Shown here piece by piece: positions 1 through 5,612 of a stretch of DNA of 9,135 nucleotides. This stretch comes from Pseudomonadota bacterium (GTDB lineage: Bacteria; Pseudomonadota; Gammaproteobacteria; Halothiobacillales; Halothiobacillaceae), in assembly GCA_021795795.1 (NCBI GenBank), contig JAJYPA010000313.1:1-9135 (forward strand). Reading direction: 5' to 3'. The translations under genes were made by a program, and so were the position numbers. The notes beneath the pieces are model-generated. The model made no database searches. It was not told where the DNA came from and saw only the letters and a program-made list of their open reading frames with translations. Positions within the stretch are counted from its first letter, which is position 1. Each line of letters opens with the position of its first letter.

Positions 1-155
1 AAATCGGCAGGACGCTCATCGCTCCCCCACGGGCTTGATGTCCCAGAGGCACTTCGAACTGTCATGCCGAGCCAAATGAATCTTACATAAAATGTACGTT
101 CCATCGGGCAAAATGAAACATACAAGGCGCTCTCGTTCAAAAGAAAGGGCTAATT

Positions 156-189
156 CTCCCCCTTTGAGAAAGAGGGGCAGGGGGGATTT
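156..189 (+). repeat. Palindromic C5T3/A3G-rich repeat, copy A
   Basis: This copy has a hairpin core, CCCCCTTT (158-165), loop GAG, then AAAGAGGGG (169-177) with one mismatch. The core is followed by a tail reading CAGGGGGGATTT. Core and tail match the reverse complement of the copy at 3581-3613 almost base for base, although the two lie more than 3 kb apart. It sits in non-coding DNA downstream of the HiPIP terminator. The pattern suggests a dispersed intergenic palindromic element; its function is unknown. Confidence 0.75.
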
Positions 190-256
190 GCCGAGTCATA
201 TCTGCTACCCGAAAGAACGCTGCTTTTGTGCAGAGGTTCCCTAAAGTTAAAACAAG

Positions 257-281
257 CAAAGCCCGCAATGCGCGGGCTTTG
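257..281 (-). terminator. Hairpin terminator of the HiPIP gene
   Basis: A perfect 10-bp stem (257-266 with 272-281, sequence CAAAGCCCGC and its complement) encloses a 5-base loop. It begins about 50 bp past the HiPIP stop codon. Read on the minus strand, the stem is followed by CTTGTTTTAAC, a moderately T-rich tail, which fits an intrinsic terminator for that gene. The plus-strand side lacks a good T-run, so the minus-strand orientation is preferred. Confidence 0.7.
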
Positions 282-333
282 TTGACATGATGCGAGATTT
301 TGCGAATTCGCTTGCTGTTGTGTGGCTTGGACG

Positions 334-681
334 TTAGCTCATCTTCACGTACGAGGTGCACCAGCCTTTAGCTGAGACGTCTTTGCCCGGGAAAACGGCG
401 CATGGCCCCCAATCGGCTTTGCGATCCCCTTGATACAGTGCGCAGCTATTGCAGGCGTCCCCCGCCTTATATGCTGAGCTTTTGCTTTCGGTGGCCACCT
501 CAACGTAGCTTAATGCCATGGCTGTCGGGTCGGAAGGCGACAGATGAGGCAAGTCTGCGGCGACGGCCATACGCGCCATACCCATACCGGCTATCGGAAT
601 CAGTGCAGCCGATTTGACGGCAACGCTCAAAAAATGACGACGGGTGGGCGCAGAAGCGCTGTCAGAACGATTATTACTCAT
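334..681 (-). CDS. High-potential iron-sulfur protein (HiPIP), Tat-exported
   Basis: This 115-aa precursor belongs to the HiPIP family, small periplasmic proteins that carry one [4Fe-4S] cluster and shuttle single electrons to terminal oxidases, photosynthetic reaction centres or other acceptors. The N-terminus has a twin-arginine signal: TRRHFL at residues 13-18, a hydrophobic stretch at about 19-38, and a likely cleavage after the Ala-rich AVA (39-41). Export of the folded, cluster-loaded protein by Tat is therefore expected. The mature part of about 74 residues has four cysteines at 77, 80, 94 and 108, spaced C-x2-C-x13-C-x13-C, the HiPIP ligand pattern. The ATG at 681 is chosen because GAGGAGA lies 6 bases upstream; the in-frame TTG at 687 would abut that site. 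The gene is monocistronic, ends at a hairpin terminator, and diverges from selO. The electron partner cannot be told from this window. Confidence 0.93.
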   Translation of the reverse strand: MSNNRSDSASAPTRRHFLSVAVKSAALIPIAGMGMARMAVAADLPHLSPSDPTAMALSYVEVATESKSSAYKAGDACNSCALYQGDRKADWGPCAVFPGKDVSAKGWCTSYVKMS

Positions 682-687
682 GTTCAA

Positions 688-694
688 TCTCCTC
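688..694 (-). promoter_or_regulatory. Ribosome binding site of the HiPIP gene
   Basis: GAGGAGA on the minus strand lies 6 bases before the ATG at 681. It decides between that ATG and the TTG at 687, which would have no spacer. The DUF2076 gene carries the identical heptamer at the same spacing. Confidence 0.75.
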
Positions 695-712
695 TGTGCT
701 GTTTAGGCACCT

Positions 713-720
713 CTTATACT
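713..720. promoter_or_regulatory. Possible overlapping divergent -10 elements (HiPIP / selO)
   Basis: The HiPIP-selO intergenic region contains TATACT on the plus strand (715-720) and TATAAG on the minus strand (718-713). Each matches five of six positions of the sigma-70 -10 consensus, and the two share their central TATA. No convincing -35 hexamer is seen at 16-18 bp on either side, so this is only a candidate. It could fire in both directions and serve both genes. Confidence 0.25.
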
Positions 721-804
721 AGATGGTTTTGCTATCTTTTTCCTCCTTCCTCCCGATTTTTTGTTTATCAGGCCATACTGTTTGCTGTATCGCCTTTTCG
801 TATC

Positions 805-809
805 GAGGG
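805..809 (+). promoter_or_regulatory. Ribosome binding site of selO
   Basis: GAGGG lies 5 bases before the ATG at 815. It supports that start over the upstream in-frame TTG at 761, whose extra 18 residues (rich in Phe, Leu, Tyr and Arg) do not look like SelO sequence. Confidence 0.6.
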
Positions 810-814
810 TTCTC

Positions 815-2317
815 ATGTCTTTTTCTCCCAAGCAGGATTCTTTGCACTGGTGTTTAGAGCAGACATTGGCCTATGCCGTCGATGACTTGTGTCTGCCCGC
901 TCAAGCAGATCGTGTGCCGAACCCGCGAATGATCGCCTGGAACGAATTACTGGCCGCCGAGATGGGGCTTGATTTGCCAAGCAATGAAGCCGGGGCGGAG
1001 ATTTTTTCCGGAAACCGCCTTCCTGCCGGCGCGGAACCGTCGGCTCAAGCCTACGCCGGACATCAGTTCGGCAATTTCGTGCCGCTGCTGGGCGATGGTC
1101 GGGCTTTGCTGCTGGGGGAAGTGGTCGATCGCCACGGAAAACGGCGGGATATTCAGCTCAAGGGGGCGGGGCGAACACCGTTCTCGCGCGGTGGCGACGG
1201 CAAGGCGGCCCTCGGCCCGGTACTGCGAGAATATCTGGTCAGCGAGGCCATGCACGCCTTGGGCATTCCAACCACGCGTGCGCTGGCGGCGGTGACTACC
1301 GGGGAAACGCTGTGGCGCAAGGGCGAGGTGCCGGGCGCCATACTCACACGGGTGGCGGCGAGCCATATCCGGGTGGGCACCTTCGAGTTTCTTGCCGCGC
1401 GCGGTGGGGATGCCGTTCGGTTGAAACAGCTCGCCGATTACGTCACCAATCGCCATTATCTTTCCTTGAAGAACAGCACTTCGCCTTATATTGAGCTGCT
1501 CGAAGCGGTGGTCGATGCGCAGGCAAATCTGGTGGCGCGCTGGATGTCGGTCGGGTTCGTGCACGGCGTCATGAATACCGATAACACGAGCATTGCGGGC
1601 GAAACCATCGATTACGGCCCCTGCGCGTTCATGGAGGCCTATCACCCGAAAACCGTCTTCAGTTCGATCGATCTGCAGGGGCGTTATGCCTACGGCAATC
1701 AACCGAATATCGCGCGCTGGAATCTGGCGCGCTTTGCAGAAACCCTATTGCCATTGATTGATACGGATGGGGACGCAGCGATTGCGCAAGCCAATACCGT
1801 GCTGGCTGATTTCCCTGACCGTTATGCCCGGCACTGGTTGGCGGCCATGCGTCCCAAGCTCGGTTTGAGTAGCGATACGGGTGTGAGCGATAGCGGTGAT
1901 ACGGAACTGATTCACTGGCTCCTGGCGGCAATGCAGTCGGAGCACGTCGATTTCACGCAAGGTTTTCGCCTGCTGTCGACCGCGGTGCGCGGTAATGCAG
2001 AACCGCTGCGGGCGCTGTTCAATGGCTCGGCGGATTTTGCCGACTGGCTTGAGCGTTGGAATACCCGCATGGCACAGGAAAAACGGACGGCCGATGAGCG
2101 CGCCGAACGCATGGATGCCGTGAACCCGGTGATCATCCCCCGCAATCATCAGGTGGAGGCAATGATTGAAGCCGCCGTGCGTGATGATGATTTTGGGCCT
2201 TTTCATGCATTGCTCACGGCTGTCACGCATCCGTTTGAGAATCGCCCCGAGTGGCAGAAGTACGCCGAACCGGCGCCCGCGTCGTTCGGACCGTTCACGA
2301 CATTCTGCGGTACCTGA
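815..2317 (+). CDS. Protein adenylyltransferase SelO (YdiU/UPF0061 family)
   Basis: This 500-aa protein is full length for SelO, a pseudokinase-fold enzyme that transfers AMP from ATP to Ser, Thr or Tyr hydroxyls of target proteins and is linked to oxidative stress. Visible signatures are YAGHQFGNFVPLLGDGRA (80-97), QLKGAGRTPFSRGGDG (114-129, with the probable nucleotide-binding Lys116), HGVMNTDN (250-257), DYGPCAFM (266-273) and QPNIARWNLARFA (296-308). Asp256, Asn257 and Asp266 correspond to the catalytic and metal-binding residues of characterised SelO proteins. Cys270 and the near-terminal Cys498 (ending FCGT) correspond to the pair reported to form a regulatory disulfide in E. coli SelO; the C-terminal position is selenocysteine in animal homologues. 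The start at 815 has a GAGGG site 5 bases upstream. The gene diverges from HiPIP and converges on opgC, with no visible terminator between selO and opgC. All key residues appear intact. Confidence 0.96.
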   Translation: MSFSPKQDSLHWCLEQTLAYAVDDLCLPAQADRVPNPRMIAWNELLAAEMGLDLPSNEAGAEIFSGNRLPAGAEPSAQAYAGHQFGNFVPLLGDGRALLLGEVVDRHGKRRDIQLKGAGRTPFSRGGDGKAALGPVLREYLVSEAMHALGIPTTRALAAVTTGETLWRKGEVPGAILTRVAASHIRVGTFEFLAARGGDAVRLKQLADYVTNRHYLSLKNSTSPYIELLEAVVDAQANLVARWMSVGFVHGVMNTDNTSIAGETIDYGPCAFMEAYHPKTVFSSIDLQGRYAYGNQPNIARWNLARFAETLLPLIDTDGDAAIAQANTVLADFPDRYARHWLAAMRPKLGLSSDTGVSDSGDTELIHWLLAAMQSEHVDFTQGFRLLSTAVRGNAEPLRALFNGSADFADWLERWNTRMAQEKRTADERAERMDAVNPVIIPRNHQVEAMIEAAVRDDDFGPFHALLTAVTHPFENRPEWQKYAEPAPASFGPFTTFCGT

Positions 2318-2329
2318 ATCGCGCCGCTG

Positions 2330-3472
2330 TCACCGGGTGGGGATGGACTGCGCCTGCCGCTGCCGCCTGGCACGAATATCCAGTCCGCAAGCCAGCGCCA
2401 ACAGGATGAATATCAGGCTCAGGCCGATCACATAACGCCAGAACAGCGGGTAGGTCATCTGAATCGGAATGGTAAGGTAGATGAGCACCACATGCGCGCT
2501 GAACACCGCGAGGCTGTGGCGCCCGAGGCAGGCGAACGGTTTCGGCAGCGCCAGCGCCCAGGCGGGCCAGTCCACTTTGCGTGCCAGATACAGCAGCGTC
2601 CAGAACGTGTAGGCGAGCGCGGCGATATTGACGAACCGCAGACCAGCCAGTTGGTGTCGATCCACCCAGGCGGGGTTCCAGAAGGCCGGGAAGGGAATCA
2701 GCTCGTGACGCAGGCCGAAGAAAACCACTATCGCGACCATAGCGATGAGCGCGAGCGCGATCTGTGGTTGCCGAGGCAGGCGTTGCTGGAACATGCGAAC
2801 GCCCAGCGCCGCGCCGGCGAAGAACAGGATTTGCCAGACGAGGGGATCGAATTCACCGACCTGAAACGGGAAGTCCAGACCCAGGTGGCTGGCGATGGCC
2901 GAACGCCAGTTGCCCCCGGCTATTTCCTGGGAAAACAGCCACCAGACCAGCAGACTGACACCCAATACCAGCCAAACGCGCCCGGCGACTAATTGACGGA
3001 TGATCCCCGGCGCGACAAGCACGAACAGAGCATACATCGGCAGGATATCGAGCAGCGGCGGCTGGTAGATCAGCAACGTGCCGAGTATCAGCCCCAGCGC
3101 GGGCGCCTCGGCGATGAATTGTGCGTGGCTGTGCCAGTCATCCGCCCAGCCATGGGTAATCAAGGTGTAGAGCGCGACAAACATCAACAGCGCAAAATGG
3201 CTGAGATAAATGACCCACGCGCGATGTCGGGCCTTGATGGCCATGGAAGCAGGATTACGTTGCTCGAGTTTGGCGTAGACCAGTCCGAAAACGGTGCCGG
3301 AAAGTAAAACAAAGCCCTCTGCATTGCTAAAGAATCCCAAGGGTTGCCACATCAGCCATTCGAATGTGGGCCCAAAATGACCAAGCGTGATGCCGACAAG
3401 CATGAGTCCTCTGAGAAAATCTAAATATAACAGTCGGTTGCTTTGAATAGGTTGGATTGGTTTCGTGGTCAT
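2330..3472 (-). CDS. OpgC-like membrane acyltransferase
   Basis: This 380-aa polytopic inner-membrane protein resembles the OpgC family. Those proteins are related to acyltransferase-3 enzymes and attach succinyl (or similar acyl) groups to osmoregulated periplasmic glucans. The N-terminus has the family-typical LDFLRGLMLVGITLGHFGP (residues 17-35), followed by FVLLSGTVFGL (54-64), DILPMYALF (142-150) and LGRHSLAVFSAHVVL (316-330). About ten hydrophobic segments are spread along the chain, and the tail is basic. The ATG at 3472 keeps the whole conserved N-terminus but has no strong ribosome binding site. No opgG or opgH glucan-synthesis gene is visible, so the acyl acceptor is inferred from family only. 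The gene lies 264 bp downstream of the phosphatase gene on the same strand, separated by the palindromic repeat cluster. It ends 12 bp from the selO stop, so transcripts of the two probably overlap at their 3' ends. Confidence 0.85.
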   Translation of the reverse strand: MTTKPIQPIQSNRLLYLDFLRGLMLVGITLGHFGPTFEWLMWQPLGFFSNAEGFVLLSGTVFGLVYAKLEQRNPASMAIKARHRAWVIYLSHFALLMFVALYTLITHGWADDWHSHAQFIAEAPALGLILGTLLIYQPPLLDILPMYALFVLVAPGIIRQLVAGRVWLVLGVSLLVWWLFSQEIAGGNWRSAIASHLGLDFPFQVGEFDPLVWQILFFAGAALGVRMFQQRLPRQPQIALALIAMVAIVVFFGLRHELIPFPAFWNPAWVDRHQLAGLRFVNIAALAYTFWTLLYLARKVDWPAWALALPKPFACLGRHSLAVFSAHVVLIYLTIPIQMTYPLFWRYVIGLSLIFILLALACGLDIRARRQRQAQSIPTR

Positions 3473-3520
3473 GGCTCAGGCTGGAAGAGAAAGGTGATGG
3501 GAATTTCGGGCAGATCCTAC

Positions 3521-3556
3521 CTCCCCCTTTGCAAAAGGGGGATTGAGGGGGAATTT
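3521..3556 (+). repeat. Palindromic repeat, copy B
   Basis: The hairpin core is perfect: CCCCCTTT (3523-3530), loop GCA, AAAGGGGG (3534-3541). It is followed by ATTGAGGGGGAATTT, the same core-plus-tail plan as copy A and in the same orientation. It lies just upstream of opgC, and on the minus strand it would fall in any opgC leader transcript. Confidence 0.75.
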
Positions 3557-3580
3557 ATTCAACAGATAGGACGGATTCAT

Positions 3581-3613
3581 AAATCCCCCCTGCCCCCCTT
3601 TTTCAAAGGGGGG
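3581..3613 (-). repeat. Palindromic repeat, copy C (inverted)
   Basis: A perfect 9-bp hairpin core, CCCCCCTTT (3593-3601), loop TTC, AAAGGGGGG (3605-3613), is preceded by AAATCCCCCCTG. Read on the minus strand it matches copy A at nearly every base. Copies B and C face each other across 24 bases, so the pair can also form a larger stem (tail of B with tail of C). This gives a compact MITE-like or REP-like arrangement. Confidence 0.75.
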
Positions 3614-3623
3614 TGTGGCGTTG

Positions 3624-3641
3624 CCTTTTGAAAAGGGGGAT
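3624..3641 (+). repeat. Degenerate palindromic repeat, copy D
   Basis: CCTTT (3624-3628), loop TGA, AAAGG (3632-3636), then GGGAT. This is a shortened version of the same hairpin core, 10 bases beyond copy C and lacking most of the G-rich tail. It is probably a decayed or partial copy. Confidence 0.5.
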
Positions 3642-3663
3642 CGTTGGTTTTTTCAAAGAGTAC

Positions 3664-3713
3664 TTCAATGCTGGATACCATTGAAATGACGGGGTATTCC
3701 TGCGTTGCAGGAG
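3664..3713. other. Two small inverted repeats downstream of the phosphatase gene
   Basis: TTCAATG (3664-3670) pairs with CATTGAA (3679-3685) across 8 bases. TCCTGC (3698-3703) pairs with GCAGGA (3707-3712) across 3 bases. Both lie within 75 bp after the stop of the phosphatase gene on the minus strand and could fold in its 3' untranslated RNA. Neither has a T-run immediately after it, so a standard intrinsic terminator is not supported. Confidence 0.35.
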
Positions 3714-3736
3714 CTTCTGAATTGATCACAGGCTTA

Positions 3737-4561
3737 TCAAGCTTTGAGTAACACGCTAAGCCACTCGTCCATCAACGATTCGCTAACGGCCACAACCGCC
3801 GATCGTGGCGCAAGTTTGAGTTCATCATCCAGCGCGTCACGGTGGCCATCGAGCGCGGCCGAGGATGCGCCTGCCTCCAGCGCAATCAATTGCCCTGCGG
3901 CATAATCCCAGGGTTTTTGTTTGCCGTGCACATAGACCTGAACGCGCCCGGCGGCAAGCCAGCACCAGTCCAGAGCAACCGAGCCGATGGAGCGCTGCGA
4001 GGCATACGGTGCGTCCCCGGCGAGGCGGCAAGCCAGCGTTTTATTCAGGCGTTTGAAATCGACGATGGCCAGACAACGTGCCAACGGCAGTTCGGGTAGT
4101 TTGCGTACGTCCAGACGTGATTCGTTGAGGAAGGCACCAGTGCCGCGGCGGGCATGAAACATCTCGTCGCGCACGGGGTCATAGACAAGCCCGGCGATGA
4201 CCTGACCGCGGTCGAGCAGCGCCAGTGTGAGCGAGAATACCGGGAAGCCCGCACGGAAATTACTGGTGCCATCCAGCGGATCGACGACCCAGAGCGCTTG
4301 TTCTCCTGCAAGGCAGCGTGCCCAGGCGGCATTCTGTTCTTCGTCGGTCATCTCTTCGCCCAGAAAGCCGATGGCAGGGAATCGCTCGGCCAGCCAGTCC
4401 TGAACGGCGGCTTGAATCGCATGATCGACGGCAGTAACCCAACTGCCATCCGCCTTGGTTTCGACCTCGGTTACCGCCATGCTCATGTGCTGGCGGGCAA
4501 TCCGACGCATGGCGTCGCGGGTTTGCAGCCAATCGGCATGCCAATCAAACCCACTCGTCAT
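3737..4561 (-). CDS. Inositol-monophosphatase-family Mg-dependent phosphatase
   Basis: This 274-aa protein matches the usual length of the family that includes SuhB (inositol-1-phosphatase), CysQ (3'-phosphoadenosine 5'-phosphate phosphatase) and HisN-type histidinol phosphatase. Metal and phosphate-binding motifs are intact: GEE at 68-70, DPLDGTSNF at 94-102 and WDYAAG at 218-223, with KADGSWVTAVD (36-46) at the N-terminal substrate loop. These residues bind two or three Mg ions and position the catalytic water. The exact substrate cannot be assigned from motifs alone. The ATG at 4561 lies inside the last codons of the DUF2076 gene, a 17-bp overlap, with only a weak GGGTGA upstream, so translation is probably coupled to the upstream gene. 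The longer upstream in-frame extension (to 4672) reads entirely through DUF2076 coding sequence and is not family-like. The protein is expected to be cytoplasmic. Confidence 0.9.
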   Translation of the reverse strand: MTSGFDWHADWLQTRDAMRRIARQHMSMAVTEVETKADGSWVTAVDHAIQAAVQDWLAERFPAIGFLGEEMTDEEQNAAWARCLAGEQALWVVDPLDGTSNFRAGFPVFSLTLALLDRGQVIAGLVYDPVRDEMFHARRGTGAFLNESRLDVRKLPELPLARCLAIVDFKRLNKTLACRLAGDAPYASQRSIGSVALDWCWLAAGRVQVYVHGKQKPWDYAAGQLIALEAGASSAALDGHRDALDDELKLAPRSAVVAVSESLMDEWLSVLLKA

Positions 4562-5282
4562 CGCTGTCACCCAATAAACCATCAAAAAAACCGCTGCCCG
4601 AGTCGCCCTGATCGAACATTCCGCTGCTGTCCGCTTGCATCGGGTCAATCGGGTCTGCCGCCGGGTTATCAAATGGCGAGGTGCTGTTATCCCAGCCGCT
4701 TGTACTCATGTCCGTGCCGGGTGATGTTTCATAGAAATTTTCGGTGATATTCGTCACGTCTTCCACGGGTTGATTACCCGCCAGCGCGCCGCCACCCAAA
4801 CCACCGCCCATCAGGTGTTCGATGCCCTGAAAGAGCAGGGCGCCCCCGAGAACACCGGTTGCGGTAGCCGCCGCCGTGCCGAGAAAGGAGCCGCCACCGA
4901 AGGCCGGCCGGGCGGAAGGCACCGCTGAATTGGCGGCTGAAGCGGCTGCTGGTAGGGGGGAAGGTTCAGCGCGGCCGATAGGTTGCCCGTACGCATTGGT
5001 CTGTACGGGGTTGTTCGGTATGGACTGGGGGGTTGTTCCGCCAAGGAAGCTGCCGGATGCCTGCGACTGCAGGGCCTTGATCTGGGCCTGGGCCTGCTCC
5101 AGGGCCATTTCGAGCAGCAGGTGCCGTTGAACGAGCAGGTAGGCCGCATCGGGTGCTGCCGTGAATGTGTCACGGATCATTTGTGCCGCTTCGGGGTCTT
5201 GTGCCGAGGAGGTCATGCCTTGGGCTGCCTCGCGCAGGTTATTGAGCAGGTTGTTCAACAGGGTGCGTTCTTGATAGTTCAT
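4545..5282 (-). CDS. DUF2076 domain-containing protein
   Basis: This 245-aa protein fits the DUF2076 family, whose function is not established. Residues 1-75 are a predicted helical region (MNYQERTLLNNLLNNLREAA, then a Gln/Leu/Ala-rich helix at about 46-75 that could form a coiled coil). A Pro/Ser/Ala-rich linker follows (about 80-127), then a Gly/Ala-rich hydrophobic stretch (129-169) that could be membrane-associated. The C-terminal 75 residues are strongly acidic and rich in Asp, Ser and Gly, ending DSDDEWV. There is no signal peptide. The ATG at 5282 is chosen because GAGGAGA lies 6 bases upstream; the longer frame to 5360 passes through that site. The stop overlaps the start of the phosphatase gene by 17 bp, so the two proteins are probably made together. 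Family assignment rests on this three-part architecture and composition. Confidence 0.8.
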   Translation of the reverse strand: MNYQERTLLNNLLNNLREAAQGMTSSAQDPEAAQMIRDTFTAAPDAAYLLVQRHLLLEMALEQAQAQIKALQSQASGSFLGGTTPQSIPNNPVQTNAYGQPIGRAEPSPLPAAASAANSAVPSARPAFGGGSFLGTAAATATGVLGGALLFQGIEHLMGGGLGGGALAGNQPVEDVTNITENFYETSPGTDMSTSGWDNSTSPFDNPAADPIDPMQADSSGMFDQGDSGSGFFDGLLGDSDDEWV

Positions 5283-5288
5283 CTGTTC

Positions 5289-5295
5289 TCTCCTC
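5289..5295 (-). promoter_or_regulatory. Ribosome binding site of the DUF2076 gene
   Basis: GAGGAGA on the minus strand, 6 bases before the ATG at 5282, fixes the start of this gene and rules out the upstream in-frame extension to 5360. Confidence 0.75.
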
Positions 5296-5560
5296 AGGTT
5301 AAGCCAGAATAAGGTTTGTGCAAAAGTATCCGATTTGATCCGGGCGCCAGAATGGCACATTCAGCGTTTGATTGGAGTCCGATCGTAACGCAGGGTTCCT
5401 CCGTTTTTCTTGTGACACGCCTTTTGTCGCCAACTGGTCGCAAATCTATGTGAAAATCCCCGCATGGGTTGCCATATGGCCGAATAAGGCGTGAATACCG
5501 GTCGGGTCTGGTTTGAATCGGCCGGGCCGGTGCGCTGGTTTCGGTTTTTACGGCAAAAGG

Positions 5561-5570
5561 TGATTTATAC
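5561..5570 (+). promoter_or_regulatory. Possible extended -10 for the GGDEF-EAL gene
   Basis: TGATTTATAC contains TG, one base, then TTTATA, or alternatively the hexamer TTATAC at 5565-5570, about 43 bp before the ATG at 5613. The surroundings are T/A-rich, unlike the neighbouring DNA. No good -35 is present, so this is a weak candidate. Confidence 0.25.
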
Positions 5571-5612
5571 GTTATTTTTCAGATCGGTGTTATCAATCCG
5601 CCCCGGGTATCT

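Larger units (their letters stand above)
1..333. other. Left flank, no established gene
   Basis: No gene can be supported here. Three plus-strand frames are open from the left edge and stop at 38, 79 and 90, so one could be the tail of an upstream gene, but none gives a recognisable peptide. On the minus strand, an ATG at 19 preceded by a G-rich stretch would start MSVLPI and run off the edge. That resembles the start of some peptide deformylases, but six residues are far too few for a call. The rest of the stretch holds one copy of the palindromic repeat (156-189) and a hairpin terminator (257-281), listed separately. Confidence 0.4.
5283..5612. other. Divergent intergenic region, DUF2076 / GGDEF-EAL
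   Basis: This 330-bp non-coding stretch must hold promoters for both flanking genes. I see a perfect 10-bp palindrome, GCCATATGGC, at 5471-5480, a possible regulator site but unassigned. GC-rich sequence at 5519-5530 is followed by a distinctly T/A-rich segment at 5541-5580, just upstream of the plus-strand gene. No strong minus-strand sigma-70 promoter was found. No small ORF with a ribosome binding site is evident. Confidence 0.4.

Noticed and set aside
1..19. Peptide deformylase start (MSVLPI) on the minus strand
   Set aside because: Six residues and a G-rich upstream stretch are not enough to identify a gene; mentioned only in the left-flank entry.
947..1702. 251-codon minus-strand open frame opposite selO
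   Set aside because: It lies wholly antisense to a well-conserved selO, has no ribosome binding site, and its peptide is rich in His, Arg and Gln as expected for a shadow frame.
2492..2992. 166-codon plus-strand open frame opposite opgC
   Set aside because: The peptide is rich in Arg, Glu, Gln and Pro, typical of antisense reading of hydrophobic membrane codons. No family resemblance or ribosome binding site is seen.
3403..3403. Internal opgC start (ATG at 3403) preceded by AGAGGA
   Set aside because: The AGAGGA is the codons of the conserved LRG motif. Starting here would delete the family-conserved LDFLRG N-terminus.
156..3641. CRISPR array or insertion sequence
   Set aside because: The repeats are few, irregularly spaced and in mixed orientation, and no transposase or cas gene is present.
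4154..4747. 197-codon plus-strand open frame across the phosphatase/DUF2076 junction
   Set aside because: It is antisense to two supported genes and has the composition of a shadow frame.
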